From positions 1 through 64,000 of the forward strand of contig NZ_PKLZ01000014.1 in NCBI RefSeq assembly GCF_002868715.1: a DNA stretch of 64,000 bases, read 5' to 3'. This DNA is from Kineobactrum sediminis (GTDB lineage Bacteria; Pseudomonadota; Gammaproteobacteria; Pseudomonadales; Halieaceae). The number at the start of each line of letters is the position of its first letter. The stretch's first letter is position 1. A model generated the notes under the pieces. That model was not told where the DNA came from and did no database searches. It saw only the letters and a list, made by a program, of their open reading frames with translations. This document shows positions 27,944 to 36,921 of the stretch, in pieces. The position numbers were made by a program, and so were the translations under genes.

Positions 27944-27982
27944 TGTAATCCCCCCATTTTTAATCGCCCGTTTGAGTAGAGG
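27944..27982 (+). repeat. 39-bp direct repeat, copy B
   Basis: It matches 6446-6484 at 38 of 39 positions. It starts 3 bp after the end of the duplicated antitoxin segment, so the breakpoint of that duplication coincides with this sequence. Confidence 0.9.
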
Positions 27983-28068
27983 GTTATACTGCCTGCGGCA
28001 GCTGGTTAAATCCCCAGGTTTGAAAGATTTCACCATTTTTTTGTAATCTCTAGTTAAGGAACCCACCA

Positions 28069-28416
28069 ATGAGCAATTGTCCCGCGTGTCCCCAATGCCA
28101 GTCGCAGTTTACCTATGAAGATCGCGGCTTACTGGTCTGCCCGGAATGCGCACACGAATGGTCGATAATGTCCAGCGAAGGTCACAGCGATGAATTCGTT
28201 AAGGTGAAAGACGCGAACGGTAATGATCTCTATGAAGGCGATAATGCCACGCTGATTAAAGACCTGAAAATCAAAGGCAGCTCGAGCGTCTTGAAAATTG
28301 GCACTAAGGTTAAGATCAACCGAATAGTTGATGGTGATCACAATATCGATTGTCGCGTGGATAAGGTCGGAGAAATGATGCTGAAATCGGAATTTGTCAA
28401 GAAGGCCAACCCCTGA
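28069..28416 (+). CDS. yjdM: Zinc-ribbon protein YjdM (PhnA family)
   Basis: The 115-residue protein begins [28 protein letters not shown], a four-cysteine zinc ribbon. A KOW-like beta domain follows ([25 protein letters not shown], then [23 protein letters not shown]). It is often labelled PhnA, but the E. coli protein is not a phosphonoacetate hydrolase and its role is unknown. The length is the family norm. The gene stands alone. Confidence 0.93.
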   Translation: MSNCPACPQCQSQFTYEDRGLLVCPECAHEWSIMSSEGHSDEFVKVKDANGNDLYEGDNATLIKDLKIKGSSSVLKIGTKVKINRIVDGDHNIDCRVDKVGEMMLKSEFVKKANP

Positions 28417-28549
28417 TCGTGACGTCGCATGGATCTCGATTGAAACACTAACCCACTTCATTCGAGGGTTTGCGTAGACTCCGTAACGTTTTCAACAGAT
28501 CGCTCCCTGCTAACCCACTCCATTTAATTTCCCCAGAGACCAACTGACT

Positions 28550-28570
28550 GGCGGGTTGCAATAACCCGCC
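28550..28570. terminator. Hairpin between yjdM and the receptor gene
   Basis: An 8-bp stem GGCGGGTT / AACCCGCC with a 5-base loop (28550-28557, 28563-28570) lies between two convergent genes. Neither strand has a clear U-run, so a bidirectional terminator is only probable. Confidence 0.5.
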
Positions 28571-28574
28571 CTAC

Positions 28575-30926
28575 TCAGAAGTACTTGCGAACAGTAACGC
28601 CAACCGTGCGCGGCTGATTGGTGAAGTAAGCCAGGCGCGCGCGGCCACCCCGCTCCCGATTGAATGACAGCTTCGCATTCTCGTCGGTGAGGTTATCCGC
28701 ATACAGCACTGCTTCCCAGGTGTCCCAGGTAATGCCGGCCCGGATATTAACCTGCTCGTAGGAGGCCAGGTTCAGGTCCACCGAAGTGACCTCATTGCCC
28801 GTGGCACCGCCGAAGGGCAAGCCGGAGACAAACTCGCCCGCGCCTTCAACCTGGTCACTGGGCTGGGTGTAGCGGTCGCCGACGTGCTGCACGACCGCGG
28901 ACACGTACATCTCCTCGGAACCGAACAGGTTCATCGGCAGGGTGTAGGTTGCGGAAGCTGACATCTGGAACTCGGGCACCGAAGCCAAGCGGTTGCCGTC
29001 CTCGATTCCACCCAAAACGTTACCATCGCTATCGGTCACCGTGGAGGCGAATTCGGCTTCCAGCAAACTTCCGGAGAGCGTCAACATCAGTGCCTCCACC
29101 GGATAGGCGCTCAATTCCCATTCCACACCCAGGGTGTGGGCCTCGGGGACGTTGAAACTGATACGGGAAGAACAGGAGCCGGCGTCGAGGGTGACCTGCA
29201 GGTCTTCGATATCGGTGTAGAACACCGCCGCATTGAAGCGCACGCGGTTGAACTCGCTCTTGAAGCCGAGCTCGTAGTTCCACAGTGATTCATCGTCGTA
29301 AGCCTGGAAGCCGCCGAAGTTCTCGAGGTCCTCCTCATTACACAGCGGCACGTTCAGCGGGTCGTTAACACCCCCGAGACGGAAGCCCTGGGATACCTGC
29401 GCGTTGATTGCCATTTCATCGCTGACATCGTAGCTGGCCATGATGCGCGGGTTGATACCATCGGATGAAGTGGAGTCAGTCTGGTCATCGAGATTTGTAA
29501 ACAGGCCGCCAGTCGTAAAGGTCCGCTCTTCTTCAAAATCATAATAGCGGGCGCCAACGATCAGGTTAAGGCGCTCCGTCAGGTCGTAACTCACCTCGCC
29601 AAACAGCGCCATCTGTTCAATATCGTAGGGGATCAGTGAGTTGAACGGTGAGTCGGGGCCAAAACCGTTGGCAACCGCTGCCGCAGTTCCTGCGCCCAGC
29701 ACCTGGTCGGTAACGGCATCATAACCGGGCGTCGGCAATATCTGCCGGTAGTCGCGTTCCACGTCCGAATAAAACACGCCCGCTACCCAGTTCAGGGGGC
29801 CATCGGCATTGGAGGCAAAGCGCAACTCATGGGTGATCTGCTCCACGTCAGTGGTGTCGCGCAGGTTCGAGGGGATCAGCACAGCCGAATCCGGGAAACC
29901 GAGGTCTACTGAAACGGAACCGGTGAGTGCGCTGGCATCGCGGCTGGCAAGAATTTCACGGTCGACATAGCTGCCCACGTAGGTCACATCAACGTTGTCC
30001 AGGCTCCACTCAACCACCAGGTCGGCGATCAGGGTATCGTCTTCAAAGGCTTCATCCAGGCGCAGGTATTGCTGCCGTTCACCCAGCTGTACGGGCGGCC
30101 GCGTGGTGGTATAGGGGTTGGCATACAGATTGAATATTTCTTCGCGGTTGAAACCATCGGTCTCGATTTTCTGGTAGACGATGCGTGGAGTAATGGTCAG
30201 GTTATCGGTCGGTTGCAGAGCCAGGGTAACGCGACCACCCTGCCGGCTCCCGCTGTTAACATCTTCGGTAATGTTGCCGCCTTCGCGCAGGGCGTCAACC
30301 CAGCCGGCGTATTCGGTCGCATAACCGACCACGCGCAAGGCCGCCTTGTCACTGAGGGGAATATTGACCATACCCTTCAGGTGGCCGCCTTCCTCGCCAT
30401 CGGTAACGGTGTTCACATTGGCTTCCACGGAACCACTGAACGCCTCAAAGTCCGGCTGGTTGGTAATGAACCGGATAGTCCCGCCGACGGAACCAGAGCC
30501 AAACAGCGTGCCCTGCGGCCCGCGTAGTGTTTCCACCCGGTTCAGGTCATACAGGTCGATGTCGGGGGTGAACAGTGACAGGGATATAACGGTTTCGTCC
30601 AGGTAGACGCCGACCTGTTCCTTGACGCCGGGCTGATCGCGCACTACCTGGCCGGCGGAAACCCCGCGGATGGCTACCTGGCTCTGGCCCGGCCCCAGGT
30701 TCTGGATAGTGAGACCCGCGACATTGCGCGACAGCTCTTCCAGGTTGGTGGCGCCGGTGCGACGGATATCCGCGGCGGACTGGGCATTGATTGAAAACGG
30801 CAGATCCTGCGCCGAGGCTTCCCGCTTGGTTGCTGTCACCAGCACTTCTTCCAGCTGGGCCAGGGAGACCGTTGGTACCGCTGCAGCGATAGTTGCGGCA
30901 AGCATCGTTTTTCTGAAATTACGCAT
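28575..30926 (-). CDS. TonB-dependent receptor
   Basis: The 783-residue outer-membrane receptor has a signal peptide (RNFRKTMLAATIAAAVPTVSLA). A TonB-box-like LEEVLVTATKRE follows, and a plug contains GVYLDETVISLS and ETLRGPQGTLFGSGSVGGTIRFI. The barrel ends in VTVRKYF. The plug type is the large group common in marine gammaproteobacteria and sphingomonads, whose substrates (carbohydrates, aromatics, steroids, iron chelates) cannot be told from sequence. No Fur box is evident. It is adjacent to a divergently regulated HxlR/peptidase pair but not coupled to it. Confidence 0.93.
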   Translation of the reverse strand: MRNFRKTMLAATIAAAVPTVSLAQLEEVLVTATKREASAQDLPFSINAQSAADIRRTGATNLEELSRNVAGLTIQNLGPGQSQVAIRGVSAGQVVRDQPGVKEQVGVYLDETVISLSLFTPDIDLYDLNRVETLRGPQGTLFGSGSVGGTIRFITNQPDFEAFSGSVEANVNTVTDGEEGGHLKGMVNIPLSDKAALRVVGYATEYAGWVDALREGGNITEDVNSGSRQGGRVTLALQPTDNLTITPRIVYQKIETDGFNREEIFNLYANPYTTTRPPVQLGERQQYLRLDEAFEDDTLIADLVVEWSLDNVDVTYVGSYVDREILASRDASALTGSVSVDLGFPDSAVLIPSNLRDTTDVEQITHELRFASNADGPLNWVAGVFYSDVERDYRQILPTPGYDAVTDQVLGAGTAAAVANGFGPDSPFNSLIPYDIEQMALFGEVSYDLTERLNLIVGARYYDFEEERTFTTGGLFTNLDDQTDSTSSDGINPRIMASYDVSDEMAINAQVSQGFRLGGVNDPLNVPLCNEEDLENFGGFQAYDDESLWNYELGFKSEFNRVRFNAAVFYTDIEDLQVTLDAGSCSSRISFNVPEAHTLGVEWELSAYPVEALMLTLSGSLLEAEFASTVTDSDGNVLGGIEDGNRLASVPEFQMSASATYTLPMNLFGSEEMYVSAVVQHVGDRYTQPSDQVEGAGEFVSGLPFGGATGNEVTSVDLNLASYEQVNIRAGITWDTWEAVLYADNLTDENAKLSFNRERGGRARLAYFTNQPRTVGVTVRKYF

Positions 30927-31040
30927 GGCGAGTCCCCTTCTGAGGAATTATTGTTCTCCCCTTCAGTCTAGCGCCGATCCCACAAACTAACAGGTGCGCG
31001 GATTGTTACTATTTCCTATGATTGCCGTGTAACAAAACCC

Positions 31041-31574
31041 TTAGTCCGCCGGCCTGGAGCGACCGATCAATGCCGGAATACTCAATCCCTTGTCCCCGTG
31101 TGCAGCGAGCGTATCCGCCAGCGCCTGCAATGGCACGCCGGGACTCGAGGTCACCCCCTCCGGCCGCAGCGGCTCACCGCATTCACTGCAGGCCAGCACG
31201 GGTCGGGTATGTTTGCCGCAACCGCGGTGCACATATTCCAACGGCACGCCGTCCTCGCCGGCCATCCAGTCATCGCCCCAGCGCGCCAGGCTCATCAGCA
31301 CGGGGTACAGGCCCAGCCCCTTGCGCGTCAAACGGTATTCATGACGCAGGGGGCGTTCACAGTAAGCCACCTTGACCAGCACCCCCTGCTCCACCAGCTT
31401 GTTCAAACGCTCCGACAGTCGGTGCCGGGTGATCCCCAGGTCCCGCTGAAACTGATCAAAACGACGGGTGCCCAAAAAGGCATCGCGTAAAATCAGCAGC
31501 GTCCAGCGTTCGCCGACGACAGACAGTGCCCGTGCCACCGAACATAGTTGCTGATCAATTTCCGTCCAGCGCAT
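31041..31574 (-). CDS. HxlR-family transcription regulator
   Basis: The 177-residue regulator has an HxlR winged helix at about residues 10-100: CSVARALSVVGERWTLLILRDAFLGTRRFDQFQ, then LGITRHRLSERLNKLVEQGVL and HEYRLTRKG. An extra C-terminal section with two cysteine pairs (HRGCGKHTRPVLACSECGEPL) is seen in some members. The ATG at 31574 is the family-like start. It is divergent from the M24 peptidase gene across 90 bp, so it probably controls itself and/or that gene. Its inducer is unknown. Confidence 0.9.
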   Translation of the reverse strand: MRWTEIDQQLCSVARALSVVGERWTLLILRDAFLGTRRFDQFQRDLGITRHRLSERLNKLVEQGVLVKVAYCERPLRHEYRLTRKGLGLYPVLMSLARWGDDWMAGEDGVPLEYVHRGCGKHTRPVLACSECGEPLRPEGVTSSPGVPLQALADTLAAHGDKGLSIPALIGRSRPAD

Positions 31575-31664
31575 TTCACTCCCCCTGCAGTCACTACAGT
31601 CATGATCTGTTATCGTAAGCACTAGCATAAACGACAGCCCCGCGAACGCCAACGAGGATAACCC

Positions 31665-32870
31665 ATGACACACGGAGTCGGCGGTTCAGACGCCGCCAGC
31701 GAGCTGCAACACCTGAATGATATGACCGCCGGGGCCTGTGCCATCGGTGATGATGAGTTCAACGCTCGCATTGCTCGCGCCCAGGCCCTGATGCAGGCCG
31801 AGGGACTGGATGTCATCTACCTGAACTCCGGCACCAATCTGTACTATTTTACCGGCACCCGCTGGTCCCCCAGCGAACGTATGGTCGGCGCCCTGCTGCC
31901 TGCAACAGGCGCGCCATTGTATATTGCCCCTGCGTTTGAACTGGGGACCCTGCAGGGCTTTCTCCGGGTTCCAGGGGAGGTACATTGCTGGGAAGAGCAT
32001 GAAAACCCCTATGAGCTATGTGCCCGCCTGTTAAAGGGGCTTGGCGCCACTGAAGTCGGTATTGATGAATCAACCCCTTTCTTTGTGGTCGATGGCATAC
32101 AGCAGGCCGCCGGCCAATGTCGCTTGCGTGCGGCGACCCCGGTTACCGCGGGTTGCCGGATGTACAAATCGCCGGCCGAGCTGGCGCTGATGCAACGGGC
32201 CAAGGACATGACTCTCGTGGTTCACCAGAGTGTTGCCAGGATTCTGCGCCCGGGCATCAGCACTGAAGAAGTAACCGACTTCATCAATAGCGCCCACCAG
32301 GCGGTAGGTGCTCCCAAGGGCTCGTATTTCTGTATCGTACTGTTTGGCCCGGACAGCGCCTTTCCGCACGGCGTGGCGAAACCCAAAGCGCTGGAGGTCG
32401 GCGATATGGTGCTGATTGATACCGGCTGCCAGTTACACGACTACATTTCCGACATTACCCGCAGCTATGTATTCGGCACACCGACACCGCGGCAACGGGA
32501 GATCTGGGCGATTGAGCAGGAGGCACAGGCAGCCGCCTTTGCAGCGGCCCGCCCTGGAGTACCCTGCGGCGAAGTCGACGATGCCGCACACCGGGTTATT
32601 GAAGCCCACGGCCTGGGCCCGGATTATACCCTGCCCGGCCTGCCCCACCGTACCGGACACGGCATTGGCCTGGACATCCACGAATGGCCCTATCTGGTGC
32701 GCGGCAACGCCACGCCCCTGGCGGCGGGCATGTGCTTCAGTAACGAACCGATGATCTGTGTACCCGGCGAATTCGGTGTTCGTCATGAGGATCACTTCTA
32801 CATGACGGAAAACGGGCCGCGCTGGTTTACCCAGCCGGCCCGTTCCATTGACGACCCTTTCGGGTCGTAG
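31665..32870 (+). CDS. M24-family metallopeptidase (Xaa-Pro dipeptidase-like)
   Basis: The 401-residue pita-bread-fold enzyme has an N-terminal creatinase-like domain (LDVIYLNSGTNLYYFTG). The catalytic domain has the metal ligands D (LIDTGCQLHDYISDITRSY), H (TGHGIGLDIHEW) and two glutamates (FSNEPMICVPGEFGVRHEDHFYMTENG). All five ligands are present. It is likely a cytoplasmic Xaa-Pro peptidase, but creatinase-like amidohydrolase activity cannot be excluded. It stands divergent to an HxlR regulator. Confidence 0.92.
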   Translation: MTHGVGGSDAASELQHLNDMTAGACAIGDDEFNARIARAQALMQAEGLDVIYLNSGTNLYYFTGTRWSPSERMVGALLPATGAPLYIAPAFELGTLQGFLRVPGEVHCWEEHENPYELCARLLKGLGATEVGIDESTPFFVVDGIQQAAGQCRLRAATPVTAGCRMYKSPAELALMQRAKDMTLVVHQSVARILRPGISTEEVTDFINSAHQAVGAPKGSYFCIVLFGPDSAFPHGVAKPKALEVGDMVLIDTGCQLHDYISDITRSYVFGTPTPRQREIWAIEQEAQAAAFAAARPGVPCGEVDDAAHRVIEAHGLGPDYTLPGLPHRTGHGIGLDIHEWPYLVRGNATPLAAGMCFSNEPMICVPGEFGVRHEDHFYMTENGPRWFTQPARSIDDPFGS

Positions 32871-32886
32871 TTGAGCGCTAGTCGGC

Positions 32887-34485
32887 TTAGCCGAACTGGT
32901 TCATGGTGTTGTCCTTGCCGCCCGCCTTGAGGGCGGCTTCACCGGCAAAATACTCCTTGTGGTCATCGCCCATGTTGGAGCCGGCCATATCCTGGTGCCT
33001 GACGCAGGCGATACCCTGGCGGATTTCCTTACGCTGCACACCTTCCACATAGGCCAGCATACCCTCGGCACCGAAGTAGCCCCTGGCAAGGTTGTCGGTT
33101 GACAGCGCTGCCGTGTGATAGGTTGGCAGGGTGATAAGGTGATGGAAAATGCCCGCCTGGCGCGATGAATCAGCCTGGAACGACTGGATCCACTTATCAG
33201 CTTCCACGCCCAGTTCCGTGCCATCGTACTCAACACTCATCAGCTTGTCGCGCTCGTAGGCAGACACGTCCTTGCCTTTTTCAACCCAGGCATCAAATAC
33301 CTGCTGGCGGAAATTGAGAGTCCAGTTGAACGAAGGCGAGTTGTTGTACACCAGCTTGGCGTTGGGAATAACCTTGCGGATCTCGTCTACCATGCCACCG
33401 ATCTGACCCACGTGCGGCTTCTCGGTTTCAATCCACAGGAGGTCGGCGCCGTTTTGCAGGCTGGTAATGGAATCGAGCACACAGCGGGCCTCGCCGGTGC
33501 CCGGCTTGAAGCGGTACAGGCCGTTGGCCAGTCGCACCGGGCGTACCAGCTTGCCGTCCTGCTTGATCACTACATCGCCTTCGCGCACATCCTCGGCGCT
33601 TTCGACGGCTTCAGTCTCCAGAAACGCATTGTACTTGTACGCGAGGTCACCGGGGTCGCGGGATACCGGGATTTTCTGGGTCAGGCCAGCGCCCAGTGAG
33701 TCGGTACGGGCAACGATGACACCGTCGTCGACACCCAGCTCAAGGAAGGCGTAGCGGATGGCGTTGATTTTGGCGAGGAAGTCCTCGTGGGGCACAGTCA
33801 CCTTGCCATCCTGGTGGCCACACTGCTTGGCATCAGACACCTGGTTTTCCACCTGGATGGCACAGGCACCCGCTTCGATCATTTTCTTGGCCAGCAGGTA
33901 GGTCGCCTCCTCGTTACCAAAACCGGCATCAATATCGGCGATGATCGGCACCACATGGGTTTCGTAGTTATCGATGGCATTCAATACGGCCTTTTCCCGT
34001 ACTGCGTCACCTGCGCTGCGGGCGGCATCCAGGTCGTGGAAGAGATGACCCAGCTCGCGGGCATCGGCCTGGCGCAGGAAGGTATAGAGCTCTTCGATCA
34101 GCCCCGGCACGGTGGTCTTCTCGTGCATGGACTGGTCGGGCAGTGGACCGAACTCGCTGCGCAGGGCCGCGATCATCCAGCCTGACAAATACAGGTAACG
34201 CTTGCTGGTAGTCCCGTGGTGCTTCTTGATGGCGAGCAGTTTTTGCTGGCCAATAAAGCCGTGCCAGCAGCCCAGTGACTGGGTGTACTGGCTGCTGTCG
34301 GCATCATAATCGGCCATGTCCTGGCGCATGATGCCAGCAGTATAGCGCGCTATATCAAGACCATTCTGAAAGCGGTTCTGGTGCTTCATTCGGGCGGCGA
34401 ATTCAGGGCTGATATTGTCCCAGGTACCGTTCTGCGCGGAGCGCAGTTCGGCAAAGGAGGCAACGCTATTGAGATAATCTGACAT
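32887..34485 (-). CDS. aceA: Isocitrate lyase
   Basis: The 532-residue glyoxylate-shunt enzyme cleaves isocitrate into glyoxylate and succinate. It is the long form known from Pseudomonas and relatives. The catalytic signature KQCGH (in DAKQCGHQDGKVTVPHEDF) replaces the KKCGH of E. coli, as in the Pseudomonas enzyme. The metal-site region IADIDAGFGNEEATYLL is intact. No malate synthase or kinase/phosphatase is adjacent. An upstream AT-rich tract has TATAGT as a possible -10 box. Confidence 0.97.
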   Translation of the reverse strand: MSDYLNSVASFAELRSAQNGTWDNISPEFAARMKHQNRFQNGLDIARYTAGIMRQDMADYDADSSQYTQSLGCWHGFIGQQKLLAIKKHHGTTSKRYLYLSGWMIAALRSEFGPLPDQSMHEKTTVPGLIEELYTFLRQADARELGHLFHDLDAARSAGDAVREKAVLNAIDNYETHVVPIIADIDAGFGNEEATYLLAKKMIEAGACAIQVENQVSDAKQCGHQDGKVTVPHEDFLAKINAIRYAFLELGVDDGVIVARTDSLGAGLTQKIPVSRDPGDLAYKYNAFLETEAVESAEDVREGDVVIKQDGKLVRPVRLANGLYRFKPGTGEARCVLDSITSLQNGADLLWIETEKPHVGQIGGMVDEIRKVIPNAKLVYNNSPSFNWTLNFRQQVFDAWVEKGKDVSAYERDKLMSVEYDGTELGVEADKWIQSFQADSSRQAGIFHHLITLPTYHTAALSTDNLARGYFGAEGMLAYVEGVQRKEIRQGIACVRHQDMAGSNMGDDHKEYFAGEAALKAGGKDNTMNQFG

Positions 34486-34593
34486 GGAAGTGGACCTCTG
34501 CTATTCCGAAAGAAGATAAGAGGTATCTTAGTGACAAAATGACTATAAGTTAAATAAATAGAAAATATCTTTGCTATTCGCAGGATGAATTAA

Positions 34594-34608
34594 GGGGCCG
34601 AAGCCCCC
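34594..34608 (-). terminator. UUCG-loop terminator after the ABC permease gene
   Basis: On the minus strand the stem GGGGC / GCCCC closes a TTCG tetraloop, followed by TTAATT. It lies just after the permease stop codon and closes the DUF2807-GntR-ABC operon. Confidence 0.7.
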
Positions 34609-34614
34609 AAGCAC

Positions 34615-35676
34615 CTAAAGTTCCCAGCGATGGCGTCGCAGCCACACCGCCAGCCAGAGCAGAACGAATGCACTTAGCAGGCCCAGCAGCAGGCTGATGT
34701 AACCGACATTGACCCTGTTCAGCCCGAATGGGAGATCATTACTGGTGTCGGCGTCGACAACGTATTGGGGGAGATGATTGAGCAGCGCCGTCCCCACATG
34801 GTGGCTGCCCAGCATAATCTTCTCCAGCACCAGCAAGGCGATAACCGGCGCCACAGCAAACAGGAAGGGCGAACGTTTCGCAGCAGCCGACGCCAGCATC
34901 AGCCATGCATACACCGGTGCGATCCACAGTGCGTTTTTCATCCAGCCGCCCACCTGCCCCCACAGCAGTGCGCCAAACTCTATATTGCCAAGCACCACAG
35001 TCATAACGTCCAGCCCAGCGCGAGCGGCCAGCAACACGGCCAGTAAAACCATGGCCAACTGCGCCAGCAGCGACGCTGCAATAAAGAGTGCCGGAGCCAC
35101 CAGCGTGGCCACACCCAGTTTGGCTATCACTTCGTCACGGGCAGAGACCGGCATGGATTTCCAGAACAGGATACTGCGATCCTTGCGGTCTGCATAAAGA
35201 CACCCCAGCAAATAATTTGCCGTTACCAGAATCAAGACCAGCATCATCATTGAATGAATACCATCCAAAACCGGATTCAGATTCTTAATCCCCTCCCCCG
35301 CCAACTCCTTGCCGGGGGGCGCGGGTTGCAACTCCTTCCAGTCACGGGAGAAGTCCCAGCCATTACTTGCCTGTTCCGGCGCATCCTGGATGCGGTATGC
35401 GTCGCTCTCCGGGTCCGCCGCGTTATCTGGATTGACAACCGTATCGCCACTGCCACGAACACCGATACGAATATCAACGGCTTCACCGGATTGCTCGATA
35501 ACCACTGCTCCCATCCCGCCTAAGACGCTGAACCGGTTGGCGAAAAAAATTCCCGCCAGCATGATCAGCACCAGCACACAGGCAATCGCCAGGGGCGTCC
35601 ATACCAGTGAGCCCCGATACTCCTGTAGTTCTCGTCGCACCAATGTCGACCAGTGTGTATACGATGTCTTAAACAT
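34615..35676 (-). CDS. ABC-2-type transporter permease
   Basis: The 353-residue membrane protein has about six helices: TPLAIACVLVLIMLAGIFFA near the N-terminus, then a roughly 110-residue loop outside the membrane (SGEAVDIRIGVRG ... KNLNPVLDG). Further helices follow (MMMLVLILVTANYLLGCLY, LFIAASLLAQLAMVLLAVLLAA, and a last one LLLGLLSAFVLLWLAVWL before a basic tail). YADRKDRSILFWKSMPVS is typical of ABC-2 permeases. The start at 35676 overlaps the ATPase stop by 8 bp. It is the last gene of the GntR-controlled operon; the transported molecule is unknown. Confidence 0.88.
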   Translation of the reverse strand: MFKTSYTHWSTLVRRELQEYRGSLVWTPLAIACVLVLIMLAGIFFANRFSVLGGMGAVVIEQSGEAVDIRIGVRGSGDTVVNPDNAADPESDAYRIQDAPEQASNGWDFSRDWKELQPAPPGKELAGEGIKNLNPVLDGIHSMMMLVLILVTANYLLGCLYADRKDRSILFWKSMPVSARDEVIAKLGVATLVAPALFIAASLLAQLAMVLLAVLLAARAGLDVMTVVLGNIEFGALLWGQVGGWMKNALWIAPVYAWLMLASAAAKRSPFLFAVAPVIALLVLEKIMLGSHHVGTALLNHLPQYVVDADTSNDLPFGLNRVNVGYISLLLGLLSAFVLLWLAVWLRRHRWEL

Positions 35677-36535
35677 GGCTACTGCTCCCCCCAACCTTGG
35701 CCACAAACAGGTCCGCCAGCGTTGGCGTACGCAACTCGCCAAGAGGCGCAAGTGACTCGGCATCTATTCCTTCATAGATCAACGCCTTGCCTCCCAGCAA
35801 TTGGCGCTGGCCAATATGCGGTATCGCCTCTGCCCTGGCAACAGCCTCCCCGACAACACGCAGTTCGACAAACTGTTCGGCGAGCGTGTCCATCGACTCA
35901 AACAACACCGTCTGCCCATTATTCATAAACATCACATGGGTCAGGATATGCTCCACTTCTTCCACCTGGTGAGTGGAGATGATGATGGTCCGCTCCTCGT
36001 CAAAGTAATCGTTCAGCAGTTGCTCAAAAAAATGCTTGCGGAACAGGATATCCAGGCCGAGAGTAGGTTCGTCCAGAACCAGCAACCGTGCGTCGATAGC
36101 CATTACCAGCGCCAGGTGCAACTGCACGGTCATGCCCTTGGATAACTGGCCCACCCGTCGATTCAGACGGACATCTGTCGTCGCCAGAAAAGCCTCGGCC
36201 TGTGCTCTGTCGAAGGCTGGGTGAACACCGGTCACATAGTCAAGCAGCTGAAGCACTGTCATCCAGCGCGGCAATACCGCGGTGTCGGCAATGAAACAGA
36301 CCTGCTCCATGAGTTTTGCCTGCTCCCGGCGTGGGTTAAAACCCAATACCGCCAACTCGCCCCGGCAGGCGGTCAACCCCAGCAGGGCCCGCAACAGCGT
36401 CGTCTTGCCCGCGCCATTGGGGCCGATAAGCCCGAGTACGGTCCCGGGGGCAAGCGCAAGATCAACACCTGCCACCGCCTGTTGCTCGCCAAACCTGCGC
36501 TCCAGGCCGCGCGCTTTAACCACCATGTCAGTCAT
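35669..36535 (-). CDS. ABC transporter ATP-binding protein
   Basis: The 288-residue ATPase has Walker A GPNGAGKTT, signature QLSKGM, Walker B LLVLDEPTLGLD and the switch His (STHQVEEVEH). A C-terminal extension of about 70 residues (AEQFVELRVVGEAVARAEAI) is typical of exporters coupled to YtrA-type regulators. It overlaps the preceding gntR and the following permease by 8 bp each, so the three are translated together. Confidence 0.95.
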   Translation of the reverse strand: MTDMVVKARGLERRFGEQQAVAGVDLALAPGTVLGLIGPNGAGKTTLLRALLGLTACRGELAVLGFNPRREQAKLMEQVCFIADTAVLPRWMTVLQLLDYVTGVHPAFDRAQAEAFLATTDVRLNRRVGQLSKGMTVQLHLALVMAIDARLLVLDEPTLGLDILFRKHFFEQLLNDYFDEERTIIISTHQVEEVEHILTHVMFMNNGQTVLFESMDTLAEQFVELRVVGEAVARAEAIPHIGQRQLLGGKALIYEGIDAESLAPLGELRTPTLADLFVAKVGGSSSHV

Positions 36536-36896
36536 GTCTGCTGTTCTCCGCTTGCAGTCTCTGTACTACCTCGTCCATCGACAATCCGAGCGCATGTACC
36601 CGCTCGATAAAGGCCGGCAGTTCCTGCGTATAGAAACCCGACTGCTCATCGGCAGTCAACTTGCCGCGTGCGCCCGGTGTTACAAACATGCCAAGGCCCC
36701 GACGCTTCTCCAGCAGGCCGTCATCAACCAGCTCCTGGTAAGCCTTGGCCACTGTAAGGTGATTAATCTGGTAATCGGTTGCCACCTGCCGCACTGACGG
36801 TACGGCGTTGCCTTCCGAGAATGTTCCATCCATAATCCGTTCCACCACCTGGTCACGCAGTTGTCGGTAAATCGGCTGTTTATCATTCCATTCCAC
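36528..36896 (-). CDS. GntR-family regulator, YtrA subfamily
   Basis: The 122-residue regulator contains a GntR winged helix (WNDKQPIYRQLRDQVVERIMDG, SVRQVATDYQINHLTVAKAYQELVDDGLLEKRRGLGMFV). Only a short C-terminal helix pair for dimerisation follows, which defines the YtrA group. These proteins repress their own ABC-transporter operon, often in response to cell-envelope-active compounds. The GTG at 36896 is preferred since VEWNDKQPIY is the family-like start and GGGAG lies 10 bp before it; a longer ATG start at 36953 would overlap the upstream gene. Confidence 0.9.
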   Translation of the reverse strand: MEWNDKQPIYRQLRDQVVERIMDGTFSEGNAVPSVRQVATDYQINHLTVAKAYQELVDDGLLEKRRGLGMFVTPGARGKLTADEQSGFYTQELPAFIERVHALGLSMDEVVQRLQAENSRHD

Positions 36897-36921
36897 CGCT
36901 ACGACACTCCCTGCATTACGA

